64,000 nt of DNA from contig JASANG010001451.1 of NCBI GenBank assembly GCA_030248215.1, positions 1 through 64,000 on the forward strand, written 5' to 3'. This DNA comes from Enoplolaimus lenunculus. Its lineage: Eukaryota; Nematoda; Enoplea; Enoplida; Thoracostomopsidae. The stretch's first letter is position 1. Each line of letters begins with the position of its first letter. Below the pieces are notes generated by a model, which saw only the letters and a list, made by a program, of their open reading frames with translations, was not told where the DNA came from and made no database searches. Positions 31,710 through 44,180 of this stretch are shown here, piece after piece. The translations under genes were made by a program, and so were the position numbers.

Positions 31710-32097
31710 TTAGAATTTATGCTGTTTTACAGTGACGAGACGAAAATGCACCTGATGAAACTTTTTACAATTTATACACGTAATTCCAAAACTAGCGAAA
31801 ACGAACGGTGTTGGAACAGAAATTACTGAATGTCGCCCAGCAATCTGGTCCTTAAGACAATTGCTGATCTGTTGCTCAATCTCAGAGGCCTGGAGCAGAT
31901 ACAAGGGAAGGAACAATGAAATACATCCTCATAAACTTTATGGCAAAAACAAAAAACCTTTTTCCACGCATAAGAAGAACATCCTGGTTTTTCTCAAGTC
32001 GATATTGTTCCTGCTCGCTACGCTTGCTCATAAACCGATTTAACTCGAGATCATACACACCCAAACTGACATCCAGGCTACGTTCCTCGGAAGTACG
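31710..32097 (-). CDS. possible coding region, unrecognised (charged, helical)
   Basis: After an acceptor at AATTAG (32098-32103) the minus strand is open for about 49 codons of highly charged sequence (RTSEERSLDVSLGVYDL, then SKRSEQEQYRLEKNQ). A possible 61-bp intron (31950-31890, gttttt to CTCCAG) joins in phase to ASEIEQQISNCLKDQ, which runs on to a stop at 31710-31712 or to a donor near 31822. Composition suggests a helical or coiled segment. It lies 50 bp beyond the predicted stop of the PAN gene, so it may be a further exon of that gene, a separate gene, or chance. I do not recognise it. Confidence 0.3.
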
Positions 32098-32146
32098 CTA
32101 ATTCTACGCACTGGAGTTTTAGAGTAAAACTAAAAAATTTAAAATT

Positions 32147-35100
32147 TTAATTTTTAAATTCAGTTTGAAAGCAAAAATGTCGGCATTCATCAAACGTTCG
32201 CGGTGATTTGTTGTAAATTTCATCGATGGTTCGACAGTACGGATGTGAAGTTTGCACGCATTCGTCGTTGCTTTCAAGCTTTGAAATCTACAAAATATAG
32301 TACCATAGTGATTATATTGGTCTTCAGGAACCATATTCTCAATGTGTATAGCATGTAACCGGGTCGAACAACGCAATCAGTACTCCCCCAAAATCGCATA
32401 GTGGTTTTCATGGTTTGTTATTCATTTAAACATATCGCCCATTTTCGGTTGCTGGAAGACCCTTTTTGATGCGAGGCCCACGGCCCGGGCTTTAATCCGG
32501 CGCTGGGTTGTCCACATTGAAAACCATTGTTTACAAAACTTGCAGCTGAAATTTCCAGGTTCCAACTAACTTTTTAATAGCGTTCTTGCTACAAAAAGTT
32601 GCATGTTGAATGAGGCTTAAGAAAACGGACTGCCTCTGAGATTCGCTCGGCTTAAGAAAACTTACTGCCTCAGAGATTCGCTCGGCATAAGAAAACGGAC
32701 TGCCTCAGAGTTCGCTCGGCTTAAGAAAACGGACTGCCTCTGAGATTCGCTCGGCTTAAGAAAACGGACTGCCTCTGAGATTCGCTCAGCCTTATGTTAT
32801 GTGCAAAACAGAAAATCTTGGACAATTTTTCTTTGATTGCCGTCCAACAACACGCTTACTTTATGTAAAAAATACTTCTTGGGCCAGTTCGCTTTACTTT
32901 GAGGAGACACTAAACGTTGCCCCCCAGGCCGAAGAAAATTTTGTCAAAAAGTTGAATAATTCATACGCCGTTTGGCACATGTTACTTTGCGCGGTGGGTC
33001 ATTTTTCCGAGGGACAACTATGGAATAAACTTAAGTTTTAGACTGTTTTTTGTTTAGGTTTATGCTTAGTTATAGGCGTATCTTTTGCCTGACACTTAGA
33101 CATATGCTTAGCTAAAGGCGCATCCTTACGCTTGAGCTTAGACCTAACCTTAGTTATTGGCGTACCTTTACGCTGAGGCTCAGACGTACGCTTAGGCTTA
33201 GAAAGAGGCTTATATTTGTTGTGTCGTTCAAAGCAGCATTGACCCACCGTTCGGTTGAACCAAATTTTTTAGGTCAAAAATTTAACTATGTATATATTAT
33301 AGTTTGAATGTCTGCTGCTAAATGTAGAGCATCACACTAAACCTTTCGATACCAACGTTTAACAACTTGGACCGGCTTTCCATCTGGACAACTCGCTTTT
33401 TGAGTGAGCAAAGCACGCGCTGCTGAATTATTGAATAATATGGCACCAATACAGTTCCGTGATGGTGTCCCTGAAAAAGTATAAAAACACTGTTTGCAAA
33501 TTCAATTTAGTACATTATGCGTCATCCATTTTATCGTGTGCCCGCCGTGTGGAAAATTGACGCAACCAATTCCAAGTACGGTTTTGCAAAACGCTTCTGG
33601 AAGGAAACTAAATTTGAAAAAATTGGTCTAGTGGGAAATTGAGACCATTTACAAATCGTATTAGTAATATGAAATGATATTTTGGGTGTCAATTTCCGAA
33701 TTGGGAATTTAAGTAGGACGGCAGTAGGAAATTGAGACATTTTTAAAACTTAAATAGGAAATTGATAAGGTAAATTTGTTGTCAAAAAGGAAATTGAAAA
33801 GTCACCAAAGCTGCAGTGGGAAATGGGCACCCAAATTTCAGTTTTGATTTCCCTCACGGTAGTTGAAATTCGGCACGGCAGTGGGAAATTGAAAAAATCC
33901 TAAAAGCGGAAACACAGCGGTAGATACATGATCTTTGACCTAATCAGTGCAATAATTCGCTTTCAAGTGCGCCGCCCCTGCAAATAGGAAAGCGAACTAA
34001 ATGTTAACGTAGTTCTGGGTCGTGTTAAAAAATTTCTATAAAGGTTGGCATACAGAGTTAAAAATAGAAAATTATTTAAAATTTTCACCACTGGATCCCA
34101 CTCGCACACCCAAACCCAATATTCCAGCAGTGTTCCGAGCGGGCATGTAGCCAAGGGGGGAGGACACAAGGGTCTCACCCCCTCCTGGAAAAATCTTGGC
34201 CCTCTATGTAAACACTGATTGCTCCCCCATGAAATCAGCCTTCGTGGCGCCAGAAGCGTAAGAAAAACCAATTTTTCACGGTTTCCGCGATGTTTGTTCG
34301 CTGATTTGCGAGTGATTTACTAAGATTATAATAAAAAAATTTCCTGTTTTTTTCGTTTTTCCACTACCTTGAAAAACACGGAAAAACCTGAAAATGTTTT
34401 TTCTTGCGCACCGGATTTCCAGCAAGTAACACGTGATGGTAAGCTTGCTGCAGCTGCACACACTGTATAGCTGTCATATACCTAAAAGATGTATTTTCCA
34501 GCTAAGGTGGGCACAAACTTTCGGAGTTGAGTCCGGCAAAAATCTTCAGGCAAGATTTGTAGTTTTATTGATGTATAAAAAATGAAATTAATAAGAAGTT
34601 AGGTTCCGAACTTAACGCTACGTTTGATTAGGAAACCATTTGTATAGCATACTTTTTTGCACCGTTGGACTTCTGGGGCAATAGGAGACATAACTTTACT
34701 CACCCTCTGTCTGCCCATGAGAAGCCACCATAGCTTTAGTACAGTGCCGTTGAATTTAGAACTTGCAAACACTTATTCCTCCTCGGTAACCTTGCGACTT
34801 GGGTTGCACATCAAATATCATTTCTAGCAACTCTCTCAACTTGACCTTTTTGTTTGAAATTTGAGTTGCAAAATTTCAACCTTTTTGGCGACAATATCAC
34901 AACTGGAATCAATGTTCGACAAGAGAGACAATATCATTAAATTGCTAAAAGTTATGCTTGTCTTTCAATTTCCACTTTGGTAATTGAAGTGTCAAGGCAA
35001 AGCGGAAATTGAATTTGGAAGATGGCGCAATTTCCCATTGCCCTTGTTTTATAAATCGCTATAAATTGAAGATCAAATAATGTTATCAATTATCTTCTTA

Positions 35101-38100
35101 AGTTTTAACAATCGGTAGCCGTGGGAAACTGAAACGTTTTGAAATTCAATTACGCATTATATGAAATTACTTATTAAACCTTAACAATTGCCGCTTACTG
35201 TAGTGACGAGAATAAGAGGGGGAAGATAATAAGAGGGGTTTCCATTTTGAGTCCAAAATCAATAGGAGTTCTATTCTTAATAAGAGTTCGTCAACAGACA
35301 GAGTCTCTATACCTAAGTATAACCTAGCATTATCACTCAAGTATCAGTAAGGAAAGGCGGCTGAGGGCTAATTAAGAATAAATAACAGTCCGTGACCGAA
35401 TAACAGGGGGTACTCCGTGGGTAGGCTAAATAAATATCAGTCCCACTTCTTACTCGGATCACTATTTACTCCGGAGACGAGAGCTTAAAATTCGCAAATT
35501 TAAAAATCAGCCTTCAAAATTTTTTAGCAAAAGTTTTTTGTGCTGTCTTTTTGGCGTTAGGATTTCTGGCCCGTAACCACAGGCGGTCACGTCAGCTCAG
35601 TCTATCATCCCTGGAAGAATTTGCCACCCCCCTCCTTTAAAAATTTCAACCTTGTTTGTAAGTCATCGAAAACCCTTGTATGTACGTCCTGAAAATTGTT
35701 AAACGCTTTCCAGCAAGGTGAGAAGCATACGGGCCTGTAGTGTTTGCTACACACGTCTTTACTTTTAAAGTTCTTAATTTTTTTACTTACGAAAAAGACA
35801 TCTGCAAATTCGACAGCCGTCTTCATTTATGACTACATAACATCCTCGACCAACGCGATAACTGCAGGGTAATAGCATACCATCAGAACAATGCGCTGAA
35901 AGCAACAAATTGCGTTTGCTAGCGTAAAGAGAACTTGTAAAATAAAACCCAGAGCTGAATGCTAGAGGTTATTTGAAGTTTTCTGCTCGCTGCTTATAAT
36001 CTCAAAAATGTTTGAAATAATACTCTTCCAAAATGAAATTCTGTCTACGTAATTTGTTTGCTTACTTTTTAGATTTTACTCAATTGGGTTTGATTCAAAA
36101 CTAACCTTTCGTCTGTCGAATAAAGGGCTCTCGCATAGGTTTGATCGAAGGCCCAATAATAAGCGATCCATTCAACAGTTCCGGATACACGTCAGTATCC
36201 CATTCATAAACAATCCCTGATACAGTAGGAACCATTTCACCATTGGCCAGGCGCGGGACAATATTACTTGTTTGAGCTGAACTGGATTCTGAACTGTCCA
36301 TTGGCTTGACCGGTACGGGAGGTATCGAGTCAAATTGTGGGGTTAAATGACTAAATTGCTGAATACGCCAATTCGAGTTTGATGCTGAATAGATTTCGCC
36401 AGAAGTAGCTTGCGTCGTCGGTGGAACTATCAGATGACCGTAATGGCTTTGGTCCGCAAAATCGATATGTCGACGGGAATTTTCAAAACTGTTGCGAGAT
36501 TCTGGAACAGTTTGTTTAGGAGCATGCAAAGTGATTGACGTCTGGCTGTTAGTTTGAGTTTTTGGCGAAGAAAAATGGTGAAGGTGATGAGACAAGACGC
36601 AGTTTGCCTTTGATTCATCGGTAAACCTTCTCAATGAAAGAGGACTAGCGGTAGATTTAGTTTTGGACGAATCTTGTAGAATTCGATATCCTTTAGTAGG
36701 CACCTTGAACTCGAATGCGTTCGACATTGTTGGATGATGACTACGACGAATGTTAAGCCGATGTCTTCGCCAGTGTGTTTTCTGCATTCGTTTGTGAAAT
36801 TTTGGTTGTTTACGAACAATATGCAAAGAAATTGGGACGTATTGCACCGTGGTATTTTTCTGATTTCTTTTACCCAGCAGCTTTAATAACGCTTTGCTGT
36901 TAGCGTTCGGCTTTCGAGGCGTCAAAGTTGTTGATTTCTCGACAGAAACCGCTGTTATATGACGTTTTGCTTGGAAGTTTCGTAGCGTTGTGTATTTTGA
37001 CTGATTCCACGTACGCTGAGAATAATTTGCGGTAAAATTTGGATATTTTTCGAGTCCAATAGCATCAGACGTTTTCCGTGTTGATTCTTTTCGATGGATT
37101 ACGCGTTTCATTGCAGATTTGCTGTGTTCCATCGTATGTGGTAGATTTCCTTGGTTTCCATTTTGACTATAATTCAATTGTCTTGCGAGCCAATTTTGTC
37201 CAAAATATTTTACAGATGGTTTTTCAATGTTTAGTCCGTATAAAGGTAAGACGTGATCGTTCTCGCCGCTGTGAATATTTATAGAATTTGCAAAACTGAC
37301 TGATTCATATTTTGCGTTATTTTTCCCGCAGACACTACCATGTAACCCTGACTTATTTTCAGTATCGTCACACGTTACGCTGACATAGCTACCATTTCCC
37401 GCGATTGTACTTGTTTTAGCGAACACTTCTTCTGAGTTGTCAACGGTTACAGTTGAGTTTTGTTTTGGTTTCAGTGCAACTATCAAATTAATTATCTGTC
37501 CGTCCCGGCCTTGAACTACGAGTCCCGGACGTAGACGAGCAAAACCCATCTTAATCGAAACATCCAAATGATTCAACCCAGCGTTGGCAAGAAGAGATTC
37601 TAGTGTACGGGTAATTTCAGGTATCATTCCTTTGATCACTTGTCTATTGACAGCGGGTTCGGACTGCCCAGAGGTACCTTTTCTATTGTTCATTCGGGTT
37701 AAATACACCCGTCTACTTCCTGGTATATCGCGAACCGAAAAGAATTGCTCCAAGCCGCTTCTGCCAATTTGTATCTCTTCTGACGTGAGTTTCTTTGAAG
37801 TTTGCAGTCTTGTTTCCGACTGCTCTTGATAACGATTCCATTGTTCGCTTTGGTGATGAGTATTCTGATCCTGCAGTGATGTTGTTAGTTTCGTCTTCGT
37901 CCGTTGTTTTTGCATTTCTTCATACATTGTTGTTGTTTGTGTTGTGTTTTTCTCATCATTCATTGTTGCTGTCTCTTGGTTCCTCTGTTTTTGGTCCATG
38001 GTGTTGTGTTTTTCTTTTGCAATTAAGTTTGCTTGTCTATCTTGTGCATTTCTGTTTTCCTTCGAATGTTCAGTTGCCGAGAGACCTTCAAACGGTATAG

Positions 38101-41100
38101 TTTGCCTGTTCCAAGCTTTATTCACGTCATATGAAGCTTTTGCTGTGTCGTCGTTACGTATTTGTATGAAATCTGTCATTTCTTTCCTGTCAAATTGCGA
38201 TTTTGCACCATTTTCTAATGCTGACACCGGTTGCGACTTTTCGTTGATAACTTTCATAGTATTTTTGAACCGGCCGTGAATGGTTCTATTCAATAATTCA
38301 ACTTGCGGTAATAGCTGGCCCTTAGAATTGTGCTCCGGACTCAGAAACGCGCCAGATTCCCTGTCTATTAAAGGCAAATTCCCTACTGGCTTAGGTCGCT
38401 TGCTAGATTTGCCAGATGACGGCATGATAGATTGCGTAGTTTGTGCTTTATCGGCCATGCTGGTTTTGTTAGGAGGGGTGACAAATTTTCGTCGAGGTAC
38501 ATCCCACCCGACGCGTGGATTAAAACGTGCAAGAAGAGCAAGCGGGTCCGGATTAGCGAGTATTTTAGAAGATTCGATCGCAGAATGAGGTAAATGCTCA
38601 ATTGCTCCAATGCCGTGGGTATAAGTTTCACCGGTACCCAAACTATTTGGGCCATCCTGGGCCAGGGGTTTAACGACATGGCCAGACAATGATACAGTGT
38701 GATCGTCTGGCTGAGACGATTTCTTTGCGCGGATAGCTTGCTCCATTGTGCTCCGAGGCAAGACTACTGTGGAATTTTGAGCAGAGTGTACACGTCGGAC
38801 TACTAAACTAGGTTTATGGTATATTTTCGTGCGATTTTTCGACTGAAATCCGCTATCTTCTTGACTTAGTGGCACCAAATAGTTATCTTGCACTAAAGTT
38901 GTAGTGCTGCGATTACGCTGTCTCGTAAACTTAGCGTTGCTTGTGGGGTGAACGGTTTGAGTTTGATGAGACCCGCTGTTAGCCCTAGTTTGCCTGTTAT
39001 CAATTGCAATCACGTGGCCAATGGGTAAGTTTGCTAGATCACTTACTATTTTGACCCTATTTGGAGTGTCATAAGGCGCGTTAGCGTTCGTTGTTGCGAT
39101 ATGCCTCCTGATGGTGGGAAACCTTTGCTTGGACCTAGTTGGGGCTCTGGTATGACTATGTTTGGTACTTTGAGTGATTTTTGACCTGTGCATTGTTGTA
39201 GAAAGGCCAACTGATTTTTGATTTTGTTTGCTCAAAGAAAACTGGCGAAATGGACCGAAAGTGTTAGGTTTTAACGTCTTGGTACGAAATTCGTTTATCG
39301 ATTGTGTTTGCTGATTGTTGTTGCGGTTATTATTATTATTATTATTATTATTATCATTGTTGTTGTTGTTGTGTTTGTTGTTATTATTGTTATCGTCGTT
39401 CATGGTCGAATGATGATCGATCACAGATGCTGGCAGCTTTCGTCGGTTGAAGTGTATCGATGACAAGGCGTAAAGTTGTCGAAATCGAAGTTCTTGACGT
39501 CGTGGTTTTTGTTTTCGGCCTGAAATTTTGAAAAGTTAGACCGAGGTTCCAATTGTTTTTTAGATTTCACTGGTTTATGTGACACCTGACCGTTATCAGC
39601 TTACGATGTACTTTACGAATAGCTCGAAATTTCGTTTTATTAAAGTTTTTACGGTTAAAAGATGTTAGCCGGTTAGAATAAAACAATTTAAAACATTATA
39701 ATGAGTTAAATTTCAATTCAAAAACCAATAAGTAACATACTTGTGCTGAAAATGGTAATATGGACTCAATGGCCAATAATTTCAAAATTTTCACCATAAA
39801 GGGTGCAACTCAAGGATAAGATAGAACCATCCAGTTTTACTTTTTCTCCTTAGACTTGAAACTGTACAAAACCGACAACTGCCCTGCCGCGAACTTATTT
39901 TTGGGAAGCTTAATTCTAAGGACCTAAATGTGCCAAATTCCTGGCATTCCTCCGAGAAATTTCTAGAGCAAATATATTATATATGTATATGTGTATATAT
40001 GACGCACACCTTTACCGTGGCATGTAAAACAATGCATAAGTATAATGCCAGACCGATAATATGATGGGCCATCGGCGGCACCGGGAGGTCCGCACGGAAA
40101 CGATTGTAGCGAAAATCGACACAAACGGGACTGAGGAAAATAAATTGCCGAGCGGCAGTCTTTGAATTTTTCATAACACAAATGAGCGCACGCCATTTCA
40201 GACGCCGCTGTTGTGTCCATAAACGAACTGAAACTTTCAGGCAACGCATGAGTTACTTTATAACGCGGACCACGGATGCAATCTGAAATTTTGTTACAAA
40301 GAAATAAAAAATGTTTATAACAGTATTTTGAGAGGTTTCCACTCGAAGCTAGCTTGACAGTGGCGGATCCAAGATGTCTTGGTTGCAGGTCCATAGTCAA
40401 TTCACCTGGGTAGAGGTGGGCTTCATATTTTTCAGGAGGGGCGTAAAAGGTTTTTTGATAACTTGCGAGCGAGGTTCAGGGATTTCGAAAGGACAAAATT
40501 TTTTCAGGGGTGGCTAACCCCCCCCCCCCCCCCGCGCGGCCACCCTCTGGCTACGGACCCGATTGGTTGGAGGAAGCTCGGTTTTCCTAAGCGGAAATAG
40601 CAACATCGAAATAAACATATTTGAGGTATATATCGAATTGCTTATTAATTTCCGTCTAATAGTTTAAAGTAAACGCATTAAGTTGCGGAAAAAATATAAT
40701 ATTTTCCGTAATGTAGTCACCTGAATAAGGAAGGGCCCTTGTTATTTGGTTGCGGACTGTTATTTATTTTCACCCGCCCTCCGCTGCCATTCGTTTTACT
40801 GACATATATCCGGTATTGCAACCATCAATTAAACGTTGGTCTTGTATCAAAATCTTGAGCGATAATGCGAAGTTATACTTAGGAATGTACTTTTCAAAAC
40901 TTAAGTATTCTTTAAAGTTTTGAACTCAACTGTATTTGGTTCTGGCGGTCCTGTATGCACTACAGTTAGAGATGATTGACATTTATGCACTCTAATTAGG
41001 GTTTAGGAACTCTATCCACTTACTGACACTTGTTTGGGATAAGGACTCTTGTTGATGGGGACTCAAAATCGGGACCCCTTCTTTTTCGGGTCATTACAGT

Positions 41101-42882
41101 ACTTTAGCAAATGACGTCAAAAACCTCTGTTCGAAGCCTCCAAAAACGGAAACCCAGCCTAACTATAATCTCGTGGGCAGTTAATCAAATGCCTAAGGCC
41201 TATAAATTTTGCCCGGTTCTTGCTCAGTAACACGAACATCGCTTACTATGTAAATTTCGAATTGCCTTCAAAGTGTTTGGATCAACAACTTGTGACGATT
41301 TTAGTGCGATTAAATGACACGGCAACAATAAAGAATAACAAATCAAAATCAAATTTCGTAAGCAACACAGCGCTGGAGGACGTTTTAACATTACGGTGTT
41401 GTCGATATTTAGCGTTTAATTATTAGACAGTTAAATTTAGTGGCAGGATTGAAACTAATTAATTGAGCCATTTTTAAATATTTTATATCTTTGATTATAC
41501 GATGACTACCCCATAAAATAAAGTTAGCTTGGTGTTCTAGAAAATACTGTTAATATTTTGTCGTTGTCAAGCGATCAAGGGAATATTTCGGTAAGTTTTT
41601 TACGAGCGGAGCGAGTGATGAAATTGTTTGACCTCTGCTGGATATTTTACCGCAAGTAAAAGTGCATTTTTCGAATTCTGCAGGAATGTTGTGAGAATCT
41701 ATCTCCTTATACCTTTCTTGTATACGTCCTGATGCCGGGATTAATTGGCCGCTGGTGTGGCAGAGATGTCTTCTAACGCATGCTGCCAGTTTTCGGCCCA
41801 TGTATAGTGCACGGGTCGATCGTTTTTCTGTAGGGCTGCAATGGAGTAAGCTTAAGCTTTGTAGCTATATGCTTATCCTTACGCATACGCTTAGGTTCAG
41901 GCTTAGGCTTAGGTTCAGGAATATGCTTATGCTACTGTTACCGCCTTAATTTGTACATTGACCCAATTTTCTAATAAAAAACAAACGTTGCGGTGTGTTA
42001 TGCCCAAACACTAATCAGTGGACGGCAACGCTCGTAAGGCTCAAATTTCCATCTCTCATATCCCAGAGACCTATATTCTTTATACTAGTGTGCCTGTAAC
42101 AATAAAGTGCTTAAAATGCTTTTTTACAAATTGAATTGCCCGTATTGAAAATCCAGAACCGTCAATTGTAAGTAAATGGGCCCATGTATAGATCTGGAGC
42201 GGACCGTTTTTCCGCGAGACTGCAATTGAGTAAGCTTACGCTTTAGACTATTTTTTTGCTTAGGTTTAGGTATTGGCTTATTCTTACGCTTATACTCAGG
42301 CTTAGGATGATGCTTATACTACTGTTACTGCCATGTTCTATACATTGGGCGGTAAACGTTACGTAACCCTAATTATATTAGGACGCTCTCTTGTCAAATG
42401 CTTCCGTTGCTTATTAAACGTTACAAATATATATTTAGCAATATACCATCGGCCTTTACGTGATAATGCAGCACGACTAATGTTTAGGATAAGGTAACCG
42501 TTTTCGCCACGGAACCCAGTTTTATTTAGTGGCAGCGAGCGGAAATAGCAGCCGTACAAGTGTTTGGCAAACAAAAGCTTTACCATAAAACCGTTCTATG
42601 TATTGACTTTATTTTAAGTATTAACTGGCCACAGAAATAAAATTTGAGAAAAAATTTTCTTATTTCTTAATATTAAACACCTTCATTGTGATAACACAAA
42701 GATCAACGAACAACATAACAAAATATTGACTCAGAAATAGTGGAAACGTGGGTATCTAATTTTTGTTAACACCATGTTTTTAATTCAACACCGTACCTAC
42801 TGCAGGGTCACAACTACGGGGGGAAAACGGGTCATAACCACCGCTGCAAACCTGTTGGTCAGGCAGCAGTCGAATCACTTTT
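32147..42882 (-). CDS. secreted PAN-domain protein with long disordered region and Cys-rich C-terminus, 5' partial
   Basis: Six exons join in phase: 42882-42797, 40282-40016, 39519-36106, 35895-35791, 33470-33343 and 32287-32147 (stop), about 1380 residues. The second exon is a PAN/Apple domain (MACAHLCYEKFKDCRSAIYF, then SRLCRFSL). The giant exon begins basic and Asn-rich and is mostly Thr/Ser/Gln/Asn-rich and disordered, with a folded-looking block near nt 37480-37640 (FARLRPGLVVQGRDGQI) that resembles a SEA domain. The last three exons are Cys-rich: GCYVVINEDGCRICRC is antistasin/VWC-like, RNCIGAILF...SCPDGKP resembles the second half of a PAN domain, and TFDECRHFC resembles PAN or Kunitz ends. 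An extracellular matrix or cuticle role is inferred. The signal peptide exon was not found. The large exon may also end at its own TAG (36101-36103). Confidence 0.78.
32611..32790. repeat. 35-bp tandem repeat, five copies
   Basis: The unit contains GGCTTAAGAAAACGGACTGC then CTCTGAGATTCGCTC. Copies 2 and 3 differ by single changes (for example CTTACT for CGGACT). It lies in the PAN gene intron between 32287 and 33343. Confidence 0.95.
32973..33248 (+). repeat. family B MITE with enlarged hexamer-rich middle
   Basis: The left end TTGGCACATGTTACTTTGCG is followed by a longer than usual stretch of degenerate CTTAG motifs and ends AAGCAGCATTGACCC. Confidence 0.55.
33590..33895. repeat. degenerate GGGAAATTGA minisatellite
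   Basis: GTGGGAAATTGAGAC-like motifs recur at irregular spacing, some inverted (GTCAATTTCC). A related patch lies at about 34960-35150. Confidence 0.5.
35197..35466 (+). repeat. family C TIR element
   Basis: It starts TACTGTAGTGACGAGAATAA and ends with CTTACTCGGATCACTATT; internally deleted compared with the 440-bp copies. Confidence 0.65.
35577..35737. repeat. TIR element, GGTCCGTAG family
   Basis: TGGCCCGTAACCACAGG at the left and CATACGGGCC at the right. It lies in the PAN intron, ending about 50 bp from a coding exon. Confidence 0.55.
36101..39519 (-). other. PAN gene: giant low-complexity exon
   Basis: The acceptor AAATTTCAG precedes 39519, and the reading stays open for 1138 codons on the minus strand, which chance cannot explain. 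The donor AAAG|gttagt (ending at 36106) contains an in-frame TAG, so retention gives a natural stop right after QTKG. An Asn run near 39340-39420 uses both AAT and AAC. The middle has many dibasic sites (RR, KR), compatible with processing of a secreted protein, but this is inference. Confidence 0.88.
40016..40282 (-). other. PAN gene: PAN/Apple domain exon
   Basis: The exon is phase 1 at both ends (acceptor AAATTTCAG, donor G|gtaaag). Cysteines of the pattern C-x3-C...C...C with an intervening aromatic-rich strand match nematode PAN domains. The 86-bp exon before it (42882-42797) adds QQVCSGGYDPFSPRSCDPAV and ends in the matching phase. A good GT donor follows that exon as well. Confidence 0.85.
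40387..40560. repeat. TIR element, GGTCCGTAG family, with poly-C
   Basis: AGGTCCATAGTCAATTC at the left and GGCTACGGACCC at the right, with a run of about 18 C near 40528. It lies just upstream of the PAN-domain exon. Confidence 0.6.
40708..41102 (-). repeat. family C TIR element, minus orientation
   Basis: The right end CGGGTCATTACAGTA and the left GTAGTCACCTGAATAA keep the TIRs; internal CCGGTATTGCAACCATC matches the other long copies. Confidence 0.7.
41795..41963 (+). repeat. family A MITE
   Basis: GGCCCATGTATAGTGCACGG at the left and AATTTGTACATTGACCC at the right. Confidence 0.75.
42178..42350 (+). repeat. family A MITE
   Basis: One of the best kept copies: GGGCCCATGTATAGATCTGG to ATGTTCTATACATTGGGC, 173 bp. 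It is a neighbour of 41795-41963 in the same orientation. Confidence 0.8.
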
Positions 42883-43689
42883 CTACAACAAAATATAAAA
42901 TACGATGTAAGGTAAATTTTACTCGCCGTCTTTGAAAATATTTTTACCCCTTCTGCTAACAATTCCTAGTTGTTGGACTGAGTCTATGGGTATGATATTT
43001 GTAACACTTGCAAAGGTGTGATAATGAAATAAAATAAAAACTTAAATTTTGAATACTTTTGTATAAAATATGACCACTGTTAATGGTACGGAACCAAAAT
43101 AAAATCACAGAGAAAGAAGTATGAAATAATACGGCCAAAAACGAGGTATAGAAACGCGTAGCCTCGTTGCAAGACTTGTTAACTTCTGGACGCTGGTGAT
43201 AACAGTAACGTGGTACCGCAAGGTCTATAATGACCAAAAGATTGTATTAATTTAAAAAGTAGACAATAAACGAAGTTTAATTTCAGTTCAACAGACGTGA
43301 TTTTTTTTGACTAATGGAAGATTTTCGAAGTTGCAGCTATTTTTAATCATTTATTATTGAGGGTCAAAAACGTACTTAACATAGCTGTGATTGTTTGAGG
43401 TAATATTTAGCACAGCATAAGCCTGTAATGTATAGACGTGCACTTCGCACACAAGATGACCCCTCTCCAAAGAAAATCAATAGCTTGTCAAATTTATGTT
43501 TTATCGAAACTTTATTTTCCAATAGTATCATAGCTAGTTGTGGACATCATAGAGTTTCGCGGAAACTCTATCCGGACAAGATTGATTTGCAGTAACACTA
43601 TCTAGCACAATGAAACGTTTGAAAAACAGTGTAGAGAACAATATTTTTATGTGACAGATGCACTAGGGACACCGATTCAAATTTTGTAG

Positions 43690-44180
43690 GGAAATTCAGT
43701 TGTTAGCGGAAAATTCAAATTTTGGCGGGAGAATTTAAATTTTGGCGGGCAAATACGAACTTTGGCGGGAAAATTCAAATTTTGGCGGAAAAATTAAATT
43801 TTTTCGGGAAGCCCAAATTTTGGGGGAAATTAAAGTTTCGCGGGAAAATTTAACTTTTGGCGGAAAATTTTAATTTTGGCGGGAAAGTCAAATTTTGGCA
43901 GGAAATGCGAATTTTGGCGGGAAAATTTAAATTTTGGCGGAAAATTCAATTTTTGACGGCAAAATTTAAATTTCGGCGGGATATTCAAATTTTTGAAGGG
44001 AAATTTAAATGTATCCGGAAAAGTTTTAATTTTATCAGGAAGCTCAAATTTTGGTGAAAAAAATTAAATTTTGGCTGGAAATTAAATTTTAACGGGAAAA
44101 TACAATTTTTAGCAGCAAATTCAAATTTTTGCATGGATATTCAAATTTTTGCAAAGAAATTCCATTTTTAGCGCAAAAAT
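43690..44180. repeat. minisatellite of TTTTGGCGGGAAAATTCAAA type, about 20 bp unit
   Basis: Roughly 22-24 degenerate copies, most conserved at 43705-43970 and decaying rightward to TTTTTGCAAAGAAATTC. It lies upstream of the first PAN exon found. Confidence 0.85.

Noticed and set aside
42359-42586. Extra PAN-gene exon on the minus strand
   Set aside because: The flanking exons 42797 and 40282 already join in phase and no cysteine pattern or strong splice sites support it.
43141-43230. Upstream PAN exon containing CYHQRPEVNKSC on the minus strand
   Set aside because: Attractive composition and an acceptor (CATTATAG), but the only phase-compatible donor (AA|gtcttg) is poor; not added to the gene.
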